Positions 44,682-53,503 of a stretch of DNA of 57,346 nucleotides are shown here, piece by piece. Within the stretch, counting starts at the first letter, position 1. Each line of letters starts with the position of its first letter. Origin of the DNA: an uncultured Acidobacteriaceae bacterium (lineage in GTDB: Bacteria > Acidobacteriota > Terriglobia > Terriglobales > Acidobacteriaceae); the NCBI GenBank assembly GCA_903904755.1, contig CAIVDV010000062.1:1-57346 (forward strand), read 5' to 3'. A program made the position numbers and the translations under genes. Under the pieces are notes generated by a model, which had not been told where the DNA came from, did not search any database, and saw nothing but the letters and a program-made list of their open reading frames with translations.

Positions 44682-45509
44682 CTATTTGGGAGCGAGATCG
44701 CCGAACCACCAGGCGGCGGTGACGCCGCCATCCATGAGGAAATCGCTGCCGGTGATGAATGCGCCGTCGTGCCCCATGAGGAGAGCGCCGACGGTTCCGA
44801 CCTCGTCGGGGGTGCCGGCGCGTCCGGCAGCGGAGACCTCAATCATGCGGCGATAGCCTGGACCGCGGGGGCCTTTGAGCTCGTCGTTTGCGAGCGGGGT
44901 GATGATGATGCCGGGGCTGATGGTGTTGACGCGTGCGCCGCGTTTTCCCCAGCGGACGGCCTCGGCCATGACGCGGAGGGAGTTGCCGCGCTTGGAGATT
45001 TGATAGGCGTGCAGGGAGTCCCGAATTTGGTCGGGTTGCAGCATGGGGAGGCTGAGGAGATCTTCGACAGGGGTGGTTGCGAGGAGGGAGTTCTGTTCGA
45101 CGGAGAGCGGGCCGAGGCGATGGCCGGACTGGGAGGCGATCACGATTGCGGAGCCGCCGGGGGCGATGACGTTGCCGAATTCTTCGAGGACGAGTGCGGT
45201 TCCGTATAGATCGACCTTGAGGATGGTTGCCGGTGGTGCCTGCGAAGGCGAAACACCGGCGGCGTGGATGACGCCTGTGACGTCGCCAATCTGCGTGGCT
45301 GCTTCCACAAGGGCATGGACGGAGGTGCGCGACGAGACATCGACGGTGGCGGTGCTGACGGTGAAGCCGGCATCGAAGAGGACCTGCGCAGCAGCTTCGG
45401 CATTCTCTGAAAGGATATCTGCGAGCAGGATGTGCTTGCCCGCGCCAACGCGGCGGACAATTGCCTGGCCGATGGAGCCGGCGCCGATGACAACGATTAC
45501 GCTTGGCAT
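44682..45509 (-). CDS. SDR-family oxidoreductase
   Basis: A 275-residue short-chain dehydrogenase. Cofactor motif VIVVIGAGSIGQAI (residues 4-17), HAAGV replacing NAAG, an active serine region (IVIASQSGH) and catalytic Y-x3-K in HAYQISKRGN (Y about 168). A C-terminal substrate loop and DFLMDGGVTAAWWFG follow. Soluble, NAD(P)-dependent, substrate unknown. GAGG precedes ATG 45509. It lies 167 bases upstream of the DUF362 gene in the same direction, so a two-gene transcript is possible. Confidence 0.9.
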   Translation of the reverse strand: MPSVIVVIGAGSIGQAIVRRVGAGKHILLADILSENAEAAAQVLFDAGFTVSTATVDVSSRTSVHALVEAATQIGDVTGVIHAAGVSPSQAPPATILKVDLYGTALVLEEFGNVIAPGGSAIVIASQSGHRLGPLSVEQNSLLATTPVEDLLSLPMLQPDQIRDSLHAYQISKRGNSLRVMAEAVRWGKRGARVNTISPGIIITPLANDELKGPRGPGYRRMIEVSAAGRAGTPDEVGTVGALLMGHDGAFITGSDFLMDGGVTAAWWFGDLAPK

Positions 45510-45982
45510 TGCAAAACCTCACTTTGCTGGTCATTACCTGCGCTGGGAATTGCGCCGGCGGCAGGATGCCTTTGCGGGTGGTAGAGAATCGCCATCGGGG
45601 AGAAGTCTCCCCACGAATAGGGTATGCCTGCGGAGGGAGGGAAACTACGGGAAACTGGGCTGCCGGGAGGATTGGGCAAGAAGTGGGCAGGATTGTGACA
45701 TCGCATGGGGCGCAGGTGAGACGGGCAGGCAGGAAGCGCAGCAGGCTAAGTGGGGGAGGCGTTTCCGGAGGAGGTTCCGAGGGATGGCAGGGCTGTGGAT
45801 GAAAAAAGGTGTTTCCCCGGCGCCTTCTGATGGAAGTGCCAGTAGTATGGTTCTACGTTATTCAAAGGTTACAATCCAGCTGCTTCAACCAGGTGCTGGG
45901 GTTGCCACGGTAGTCGCGGACGCGCGGCGACAGAAAGCTCGCAATCCAGATGCGAACAATTACTCGGGATGTTGGAGGAGCA
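45510..45982. other. 473-bp divergent intergenic region
   Basis: No gene seen. A perfect hairpin GGGGAGA-AG-TCTCCCC lies at 45597-45612, in the 5' region of the SDR transcript. CTACGTTA at 45853-45860 is the reverse complement of the TAACGTAG core in the promoter blocks. TACAAT at 45870-45875 could be a -10 element for the FG-GAP gene. Confidence 0.35.
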
Positions 45983-48900
45983 ATGCGCGGTCGTGTGCTG
46001 ATGTTGTCGGTAGTCTTCTGCCTTTTCGTTTCTGGCGCATTTGCAGTAGCGCAGAGCACTACGGCGCATGCTGCGCCGAATCACGTGTACTTCCCACGGT
46101 TTGTTCGCCTGGCTCCGGAGATGGCGCACACGAATGGTGGGGCAGCATCGGGAGTTTCGGGGGGCGTGGGAAATCGTGCTGCTTCTCCGCGCCGGAACCC
46201 GGAGCATCAAAGCAGCTTTGATCGCATTGTGCGGCCGATTCTGGAGCGCCGGGATGCGGCGACGACTGGTGCCGCGCCGAAGCACGAGGGGGAGAGTGCG
46301 CCGTTGGCGGAGAGCCGCAACTTTGGCGGTCTGCTGGTTGCGCCCTCGTATCATGCGATCCCCTATACGGACCCTTACGACATTTCGCTGGTGACGCTGG
46401 GGGGTGATTTCAACCACGACGGATCGCCGGACCTGCTGACGCTGGATTATGACGGGAACATCAGCGTACTTATCAATGACGGGAAGGGGCATTTTGCCTC
46501 TCCTCTCATAACGAACGTGAATGCGTTGACGGGGAAGTCGCTGACGCTGGTTGCAGGAGTGGTGGCTGACCTGAATGGCGACGGGTACCCGGATATCGTG
46601 GCACTGGACGCAAAGTCGAGCAGCTTGTACCTGTTCCACAATCATCACGACGGGACGTTTGACCGGTATCAGAAGATTGCACTTCCAGCCAACTCGGAGG
46701 GCACGGACGGGGCATTTCTGGTGGCCGATGTGACCGGCGATGGCAAAGCCGATCTTGTGACGGTGACGGGCGTGTATGACCCGAGCGCGGCCAACACCGA
46801 TATCACAGTGCAGACAATTCCTGGTACGGGTGGTGGCCACTTTGCCACAGCCAAGGCGGTGCAGAGCACGTTTACCTTTGCTGGCTATTATGTGACCGTT
46901 CCCAACAATGGCGCGTTGCTGAAGACGCTGAATGGGAAGGCCAACCTGGTGCTGGAGGCGCAGGCCTACGACTCGAGTTTTCTGCTGGCCGGCGTGAGTG
47001 TGCTTGCGCTGCCGAGCAGTGGGGATGGCAGCTTTGCGGCGACGCCGAGCGCGGAGGCTGATTTTGGTGCTTCGTATGGCTTTGTGGCTGACAACAGCGG
47101 CGGGCTGAGTCTGGCCGACCTGAACAACGACGGATATCCCGACATCACGCTGAGCTTTGGGGACGATTATCTGTACTCCGCACTGGGACAGGCGGATGGG
47201 ACCTTTGGGAGCCCGATGGTGGCGGAGAATGGGTTTGCCATCAATCCGACGGGATGGGCCGTGCTGGACGTGAACCAGGATGGGTACAAGGACTTTGTGG
47301 ACTACGAGCAGTTCTACACTGCCATCTGGCCGGGGAAGGGGGATGGAACCTTTGCCAACCCCAAGTACCTGTACAGCACGGGCAGCGCGAATACGACGGT
47401 GAGCGGGAACTATCCGGGATGGAACCTTGCGGTTGCCGACTTCAACGGGGATGGTTTGCAGGATTTTGCAGTCGTGGATTCATCGCCGGTGTCGTACAAC
47501 CGGGCGTCGATTTTTGTGAGCAATGGGGATGGTTCGTTCCAGGCGGCACCGGCGGTTGCGCCGACGGATAATCGCAACCTGTTTCCGCAGGCGCTGGAGG
47601 CGGAGGCGGGTCTTGATTTGAATGGGGATGGCAAACCGGACGTGCTGTTCCAGAGCTTTATGGGTTCTCCGCCGTATCCGTTTATTGCGGGGCTGAGTGA
47701 CGGCAAGGGGAACTTCACCTACAAGCAGGCGCTGGCAGGCAATGCGGGTGGATTGAACTTCAGGACGACGTACAAGGTGACCGGCGACTTTAACGGAGAC
47801 GGGCTGGCGGATGTGGTGTTTGGCGGATCCACGGGAGGCTTTGGGCATACCAAGGCGTATCTTGCCGTGGCGCTGTCAAACGGAGATGGAACGCTGAAGA
47901 CGCCGGTTCCCTGGGATATGGGCTCGGTGGCAATCAAGGGTACGCCTGCGGAGATTGCTGTGGGCGATGTAAACGGTGACGGGAAACTGGACATCGTGGC
48001 GATTTACCCCGGTGACAATGTGACGCCGTCGGGCTTTCTGGTGGCGCTGGGCAACGGCGACGGCACCTTCCAGCAGCCAACGTTTACGGCGGCGGGGAAC
48101 CAGGATTTCGCGCTGTCGGTGGCGGACTTTGATGGGGACGGGAAGCTGGATTTGCTGCTGGTGGACGATGGCTCGTACAGCGACCCGAGCACGGCGAATG
48201 TTTCGATTGTGTACGGGGATGGAAGCGGGAGCTTCGATCCGGCCAAGGCGCAGGTGGTGAACAGCAGCTACATCATGGAAGACGCGCTGGTTGGCGATTT
48301 GAATGGGGATGGCAAACCGGATCTGGTTCTGCTGTCAGAAGGGCTGGGCACCTCAGACGGGAATGTTTACGACTCCGGGGAGGGTGCACTGGTCTACCTG
48401 AATGTGGGCAAGCGGCAATTCAGCCAGAGCGCGTACTACGAGCAGGGGCGCGAGGCTGCCACGGCGCTGCTTGCGGACTTCAACGGGGACGGAGTTTTGG
48501 ACCTGTTCTACAGCGAATACAGCCTGCTGGATGCCAATGACAACTACTACGGTTCGCAGGTGCTGCTGGGGAACGGCGATGGAACGTTCGGTTCGCCTTC
48601 CAATGCGCAGATTCCGCCGGCGACGCACAACCTGATGCCTGGCGACTATATGCAGGATGGCTCGGTGAGCATGGTTGCCAATTCGGAGTATGCCGCGGTG
48701 GCATTCCTGCTGAACCAGGGAGGGACGTCGGTTGCATTGACGAGCAGTTCCAGTGCGGTTCTGGCCGGGCAGGCCGAGAGCATCAGCGCAACGGTGACGG
48801 CGACGCTGGGTCATCGTCCCACGCCGACCGGCACGCTGGTTTTCACGGAGAATGGGGTGGCTGTGGGGACGGCGTCGCTGAACGGTGGCTCGGCGTACTT

Positions 48901-49552
48901 CTCGATTGATTCGCTGCCGGTTGGAGCGCACACGTTGGTTGTGACGTACAGCGGGGATGGGTCGTTCAATGTCCACCAGAAGGCCGCGAGCGTCTCGTTC
49001 ACAGTGAATTCTGTCCCTGTGGTGCCGCCGGGGATTTCGCTGACGGCGGATGCTGGAAGCCTTTCGCTGAAGGGCGGCGCGACGGGAACCGTGCTGCTGC
49101 ATGTTTCGGCCAACAGCACATATTCCGGAACGGTGAGCTTTGCCGCTTCGGGTTCTTATGCGGGGTTGAATGTTCAGATCAATCCGGGCAGTGTGACGCT
49201 GGCCGGCGGACAAAGCGCGACTGTGGCGGTGGCGGTGAGTGCGTCAACGCTTCGCAGTGCGGTGCAGCCGGAGTTGCTGGTGGGCAAAGCGGGAGCAAAG
49301 GGCGCGACGGCGCTGGCCTTGCTGCTGGGTGGGTTGCTGCTGCCTGCGGTGCGACGCAAGGGATTGCGGGCTCTCGGGATTGTGCTTTGCGCTGTTGCGA
49401 TGCTGGGTGGAGCTGCCGGACTGTCAGGGTGCGGAGGCGACTCCAACGTGAAAGTTGCGCCGAAGGGAACGTACACAGTTGTGCTGACGGCGACGCCCTC
49501 GGTGGCTGGGGCGAGCGTACAGACGGCAACCATCACCATTGCCGTGCAGTAG
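45983..49552 (+). CDS. Giant exported FG-GAP / Ig-repeat protein
   Basis: A 1189-residue protein. ATG 45983 is chosen because GGAGGAG is immediately upstream and a leader follows (VLMLSVVFCLFVSGAFAVAQ). About 140-920 contain many VCBS/FG-GAP calcium loops (GDFNHDGSPDLLTLDYDG, ADLNGDGYPDIVALD, GDLNGDGKPDLVLL). One Ig-like repeat (about 925-1010: SSSAVLAGQAESISATVTAT, SGDGSFNVH) and a beta-sandwich follow. Then come two short hydrophobic helices separated by VRRKGLR and ending LSGCGGDS, and a final beta-strand domain (GTYTVVLTATPSV). Surface adhesion or structural role is likely, function unknown. It is followed 90 bases later by the sedolisin gene with the same C-terminal layout. Confidence 0.85.
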   Translation: MRGRVLMLSVVFCLFVSGAFAVAQSTTAHAAPNHVYFPRFVRLAPEMAHTNGGAASGVSGGVGNRAASPRRNPEHQSSFDRIVRPILERRDAATTGAAPKHEGESAPLAESRNFGGLLVAPSYHAIPYTDPYDISLVTLGGDFNHDGSPDLLTLDYDGNISVLINDGKGHFASPLITNVNALTGKSLTLVAGVVADLNGDGYPDIVALDAKSSSLYLFHNHHDGTFDRYQKIALPANSEGTDGAFLVADVTGDGKADLVTVTGVYDPSAANTDITVQTIPGTGGGHFATAKAVQSTFTFAGYYVTVPNNGALLKTLNGKANLVLEAQAYDSSFLLAGVSVLALPSSGDGSFAATPSAEADFGASYGFVADNSGGLSLADLNNDGYPDITLSFGDDYLYSALGQADGTFGSPMVAENGFAINPTGWAVLDVNQDGYKDFVDYEQFYTAIWPGKGDGTFANPKYLYSTGSANTTVSGNYPGWNLAVADFNGDGLQDFAVVDSSPVSYNRASIFVSNGDGSFQAAPAVAPTDNRNLFPQALEAEAGLDLNGDGKPDVLFQSFMGSPPYPFIAGLSDGKGNFTYKQALAGNAGGLNFRTTYKVTGDFNGDGLADVVFGGSTGGFGHTKAYLAVALSNGDGTLKTPVPWDMGSVAIKGTPAEIAVGDVNGDGKLDIVAIYPGDNVTPSGFLVALGNGDGTFQQPTFTAAGNQDFALSVADFDGDGKLDLLLVDDGSYSDPSTANVSIVYGDGSGSFDPAKAQVVNSSYIMEDALVGDLNGDGKPDLVLLSEGLGTSDGNVYDSGEGALVYLNVGKRQFSQSAYYEQGREAATALLADFNGDGVLDLFYSEYSLLDANDNYYGSQVLLGNGDGTFGSPSNAQIPPATHNLMPGDYMQDGSVSMVANSEYAAVAFLLNQGGTSVALTSSSSAVLAGQAESISATVTATLGHRPTPTGTLVFTENGVAVGTASLNGGSAYFSIDSLPVGAHTLVVTYSGDGSFNVHQKAASVSFTVNSVPVVPPGISLTADAGSLSLKGGATGTVLLHVSANSTYSGTVSFAASGSYAGLNVQINPGSVTLAGGQSATVAVAVSASTLRSAVQPELLVGKAGAKGATALALLLGGLLLPAVRRKGLRALGIVLCAVAMLGGAAGLSGCGGDSNVKVAPKGTYTVVLTATPSVAGASVQTATITIAVQ

Positions 49553-49642
49553 CCAGTGGATGGCGGGCGCCGCGCTGGCAGCGCCCGCAGTTGTTTGCCG
49601 ATTGTGACTTGGCCCGCAGATGCGGAGAAAGCTCGGAGACCC

Positions 49643-52600
49643 ATGCGATACTTCTTTTTTTCGACCCGTGCCGTTGTTTCGATCATGATTGGAGTCGCGC
49701 TGTTGCTGGTTGGCGCTGCGCGCCCCGGACAGGCAACGCCTGCGGGTGGCGAGCCGCAATCGCGCATCTCCCAGGCGATCAACGATCAGATGTTGGTTCC
49801 GCTGAAGGGAAACACGCCGATTTTTGCGCAGGCGAAGAACGACCTGGGCGTGGCGGAGCCGAAGCTGCCGCTGAAGCACATGCAGCTTTTGCTGAAGCGG
49901 AGCGCGGCACAGGAAGCGGAGCTGCACGCGCTGCTGAAAGAGCAGCAGCAGCCGGGGTCACCGAACTTCAGGAAGTGGCTGACGCCGGACGAGTTTGGTG
50001 CGCGTTTTGGCGTGTCGACCGAAGACCTTGCAAAGATTACCGGGTGGCTTGGTTCCCATGGATTTGAGGTGGATTCGGTGGCGAAGAGCCGGCTGGTGGT
50101 GACGTTCTCTGGAAGCCATGAGCAACTGCGCTCGGCCTTCCACGTGGAGATGCACCAGTATGCGGTGAATGGGGAGAAGCGGCTGGCCAACAGCGGGGAC
50201 CCGCAGATTCCGGTTGCGCTGCTGCCGGTGGTGAGTGGATTTTCTTCGCTGACAAATTACGGGCCGCGGCCATTGCATACCAATCCGCGGCTGGTGACGC
50301 GGCAAAAAGGGCAGAGCTGGACGATGCCAGGAAGTACCCTGCCAAAGCAGGTGACCGGGGTGGATGGAGTGCGACCGCAGTTTACCGTTCCCATCTCAGG
50401 CCATACGTACGAGCTGGTGGCGCCGGGGGATTTTGCGACCATCTATGATGTCGCTCCGCTGTGGGGCGAGAGCATTGACGGCACGGGGCAGAGCATTGCG
50501 GTTGTGGCGCAGAGCGATGTGAACCCGGCGGACGTGGATGCTTTCCGCGCGGCGTTTGGCCTGCCTGAGAAGAAGCTGAACACGATTTACGTGAATGACA
50601 ATCCTGGCCTGACCGGTGACGGTGTGGAGAGCGAGGCGGCGCTTGACGTGGAGTGGAGTGGTGCGATGGCGAAGGGCGCCACCATCAACCTGATTGTGGG
50701 TGGGAATACGAATACGGAAGCCGGCGTACAGTACGCGATGGAGTACGCGGTGGATAACAACGTGGCACCGATTTTGAGCGTGAGCTGGGGAGCCTGCGAG
50801 CTTGGGCTGGGCACCAGTGGCAACGAATACTTCAATGCGATGTGGCAGCAGGCGGCGGCACAGGGGATTTCGGTGCTGGTGGCCTCAGGAGATGCGGGCT
50901 CTGCGGCCTGTGACCAGAACCAGTACTACGCTGTTTCGGGTGAGCAGGTGAACGGATTTGCCTCGACCCCGTACAACACGGCGGTGGGTGGAACGGATTT
51001 CTCTGCGAACTTCCAGAGCGGCAACACGTACTGGAATGCGACGAACGATCCGGTGACGCTGGCGTCGGCCAAGGGATACATTCCGGAGACACCGTGGAAT
51101 GAGAGCTGCGCCAGCCCGGAGATTCTGGCGGCGGCCCAGGTGTCGGGCTTTACCGAAACCACGAGTGAAGGTCTGTGCAACGATGCGTCAGGCGCGTTTA
51201 CCGACACGGCGGGCGGCGGCGGTGGGGCGAGCAGCTGCACGGTTTCGGACGGGCAGAACCCTTCCAGCTGCGAGGGTGGATACCCCACTCCGGATTGGCA
51301 GGCGAATGTGGCGGGAACTGCACCGGGCACCCGCAGCGTGCCGGATCTATCGTTTTTCTCGGGCTCCGGTACCTGGGGCAGCGCGTACCTGTATTGCCAG
51401 TCTGACGCCACGCCGGACGGATTGTGCAACTACGGCAACGGGGATGTGGGCTACCTGGCTGCAGGTGGAACATCGTTTGCGACGCCGGCTTTTGCGGGCG
51501 TCCTGGCGCTGCTGAACCAGAAGTCCGGGACGAGCCTGGGAAATGTGAACTATCTGCTGTATGAGTTGGGCCGGCAGCAGTATGCGGGCACAGCCAGCGG
51601 CATTTTCAACGACATTACGGAAGGGAACAACGCGGTGCCCTGCTATGCGGGCAGCGCGGGCGTCCTTCCGTCAACGCCGTGCACGGTGAGTGACGCGGCA
51701 GACAGCCTCGGCGTGCTGCCCGATTTCAACGCCGGCGTTGGCTACGATATGGCAACAGGCCTGGGTTCAGTGGACGTATCGCATCTGGCGGATGCCTGGG
51801 TGGCGGCGTCGGCTGGCCTGGGAGCGACGCAAACCAAGGCGAGCCTGGTGGGCGCCAGCACGGTGACTTACGGAACGCCATTTTCTGTGAGCGTGCAGGT
51901 TACCCCGAGCGTAGGGGCTGAGGTGCCCACCGGTGCTGTGGCTCTGCTGGACGGGACCACTTCCACGGGGACCGCATTGGGCTCCACAGGGCTGAGTGCC
52001 GGGTGGGCGACGATTGCTGGCAATGGGCTCAACACTGGAACGCACTCTCTTCTGGCGCACTATGGCGGCAACGGCACCTTGGCTGAAAGCACTTCAAGCC
52101 CGGTGGCGATTACGATTCAGCAGGCGCCGACAACGATTGCCGTGACCCCGAGCCGCACGACGGTGACTGGGGGAGAAAGCGTGAGCCTTACGGTGCTGGT
52201 GAAGACTGCGAGCACGGCGGCTTCGCCCAGCGGGAGCGTGACGGTCACCGATTTGACAACCGGCAAATCGCTGGGCACTGCGGCAGTGGCTGCGGCCACG
52301 GATGCGGGGAGCGGGGCGTCGATTGGCAGCGCCTTTCTGACCGTAGCCGGGAGCCAGTTGGCCACGGGGAGCAACTCACTGCAGGCCAGCTATTCGGGCG
52401 ACGCGAATTACGTTGCCTCTGTGGGGACGCAGGCGGTGAGCTATACCGGGCCGTTCTCGCTGGCGCTGGCTTCGACCGCGCTGACGCTGGCACCGGGTGC
52501 AACGAGTGGCAACACGATCACGATTACGGTTGCACCGAATGGGGGCGCGGTTCTGTCTGCGTCGACACTGTCGTTCCTTTGCCCAGGGACATTGCCGACG

Positions 52601-53242
52601 GGGTTGAGCTGCGTGTTCAGCGCGCCGACAGCGGGTGCTGGCGGCAGCGTTTCTTCGACTTTGACGATTGTGCAATCCGCACCGTTGGTGCAAACCAGTG
52701 CCCCGTCGAACCGGCTGGCCTGGTTTGGAGCAAGTGGGGTGGCTGGCCTGGCCAGCCTGTTCTCCTTCGGGATTCCGGCGCGGCGGCGCAGGCTGGTTAC
52801 GGTGGTGCTTGCGGTGGTGAGCGTGTCACTGCTTGCAGTGGGATGCGGCAGCAGCCAGAAGGCCGCGACGAGTTCTCCAGCTACGAGCACCACGCTGAGT
52901 GCCTCGTCTGCGAGCCCGGCGTGGGGCTCGGCGGTGACCTTGACCGCGACGGTGGCCAAGACGAACAACAGCGGATCGCCGAGCGGAACCGTGACGTTCG
53001 AGAACGGGGCCAACGTTGTGGGAAGCACCGCGCTGAGCGGCGGTACGGCGGCCTTGACAACGTCGTCACTGCCGCTGGGAACGCAGTCCATTACGGCAAC
53101 CTACGGCGGGGATTCGACGTTCCTTCCGTCCACTTCTTCTGTGGCGAAGGTGGATGTTACGCTGACGGCGAACCTGACGGTGGAAGTGGCCGACAACGCG
53201 GGTGACTCTGCAGTACAGGGCCTGACCGTAACGGTGAAGTAG
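49643..53242 (+). CDS. S53 sedolisin (pro-kumamolisin) with Ig repeats
   Basis: A 1199-residue secreted peptidase from ATG 49643 (GGAG upstream; leader AVVSIMIGVALLLVGAARPGQA). The pro-kumamolisin activation domain is about 45-215 (PGSPNFRKWLTPDEFGARFG). The catalytic domain is about 255-740. The E-x3-D pair lies in GDGVESEAALDVEW (E about 331, D about 335), the oxyanion Asp in VLVASGDAG (about 417) and the nucleophile in AAGGTSFATPAFAG (S about 611). These are the serine-carboxyl protease residues, active at acid pH. Ig-like repeats follow (about 755-980). Then a hydrophobic helix pair around IPARRRRLV ends AVGCGSS, and a last Ig-like repeat (about 1085-1170). Typical of acid-soil Acidobacteria. 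Confidence 0.93.
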   Translation: MRYFFFSTRAVVSIMIGVALLLVGAARPGQATPAGGEPQSRISQAINDQMLVPLKGNTPIFAQAKNDLGVAEPKLPLKHMQLLLKRSAAQEAELHALLKEQQQPGSPNFRKWLTPDEFGARFGVSTEDLAKITGWLGSHGFEVDSVAKSRLVVTFSGSHEQLRSAFHVEMHQYAVNGEKRLANSGDPQIPVALLPVVSGFSSLTNYGPRPLHTNPRLVTRQKGQSWTMPGSTLPKQVTGVDGVRPQFTVPISGHTYELVAPGDFATIYDVAPLWGESIDGTGQSIAVVAQSDVNPADVDAFRAAFGLPEKKLNTIYVNDNPGLTGDGVESEAALDVEWSGAMAKGATINLIVGGNTNTEAGVQYAMEYAVDNNVAPILSVSWGACELGLGTSGNEYFNAMWQQAAAQGISVLVASGDAGSAACDQNQYYAVSGEQVNGFASTPYNTAVGGTDFSANFQSGNTYWNATNDPVTLASAKGYIPETPWNESCASPEILAAAQVSGFTETTSEGLCNDASGAFTDTAGGGGGASSCTVSDGQNPSSCEGGYPTPDWQANVAGTAPGTRSVPDLSFFSGSGTWGSAYLYCQSDATPDGLCNYGNGDVGYLAAGGTSFATPAFAGVLALLNQKSGTSLGNVNYLLYELGRQQYAGTASGIFNDITEGNNAVPCYAGSAGVLPSTPCTVSDAADSLGVLPDFNAGVGYDMATGLGSVDVSHLADAWVAASAGLGATQTKASLVGASTVTYGTPFSVSVQVTPSVGAEVPTGAVALLDGTTSTGTALGSTGLSAGWATIAGNGLNTGTHSLLAHYGGNGTLAESTSSPVAITIQQAPTTIAVTPSRTTVTGGESVSLTVLVKTASTAASPSGSVTVTDLTTGKSLGTAAVAAATDAGSGASIGSAFLTVAGSQLATGSNSLQASYSGDANYVASVGTQAVSYTGPFSLALASTALTLAPGATSGNTITITVAPNGGAVLSASTLSFLCPGTLPTGLSCVFSAPTAGAGGSVSSTLTIVQSAPLVQTSAPSNRLAWFGASGVAGLASLFSFGIPARRRRLVTVVLAVVSVSLLAVGCGSSQKAATSSPATSTTLSASSASPAWGSAVTLTATVAKTNNSGSPSGTVTFENGANVVGSTALSGGTAALTTSSLPLGTQSITATYGGDSTFLPSTSSVAKVDVTLTANLTVEVADNAGDSAVQGLTVTVK

Positions 53243-53250
53243 CAGGGGCT

Positions 53251-53298
53251 GGGCTGCGGAGGGGCGATTTCGTTTCTCCGCAGCCCGGCCTGTTTTTT
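53251..53298 (+). terminator. Strong terminator after sedolisin gene
   Basis: An 11-bp perfect stem GGGCTGCGGAG/CTCCGCAGCCC (53251-53261 with 53276-53286), followed by GGCC and TGTTTTTT. It lies eight bases past the stop. Confidence 0.9.
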
Positions 53299-53336
53299 GG
53301 GGTGGGTGGCTTGGCGGGAGCGGGATCCAGACGCAG

Positions 53337-53365
53337 AAAAGGCCTCCGAAGTGGAATCGGAAGCC
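53337..53365 (-). terminator. Terminator adjoining the tRNA 3' end
   Basis: Minus-strand stem GGCTTCCGA/TCGGAGGCC (one G-U) with a 7-nt loop, followed by TTTT. It sits about 20 bases downstream of the tRNA fragment's CCA end, as expected for the original tRNA transcription unit. Confidence 0.65.
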
Positions 53366-53384
53366 GATGAGAATCTTGAGGTTT

Positions 53385-53429
53385 TGGTTGCGGGGGCTGG
53401 ATTTGAACCAGCGACCTTTGGGTTATGAG
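53385..53429 (-). other. 3' half of tRNA-Met(CAT): probable attachment site
   Basis: On the minus strand this reads anticodon loop CTCATAA, stem CCCAA, variable AGGTC, T-arm GCTGG-TTCAAAT-CCAGC, acceptor CCCCGCA, A and CCA. The 5' half is missing: the bases after 53429 (GAGACC) cannot pair with CCCAA and no D-arm follows. A 45-bp 3' tRNA fragment cut at the anticodon loop is the classic att copy left by a tyrosine-recombinase element. The orientation places the inserted DNA to the right, with an intact tRNA beyond the window (inference). Confidence 0.8.
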
Positions 53430-53503
53430 GAGACCAAGACCTAGCTAAATCAACAACTTAAAGAAATTGACCACAACGCTAAACCACTGTAAACGATATA
53501 CCG

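Noticed and set aside
53385-53460. Intact tRNA-Met gene
   Set aside because: Only the 3' half is present; no D-arm or 5' acceptor strand can be found in the following bases.
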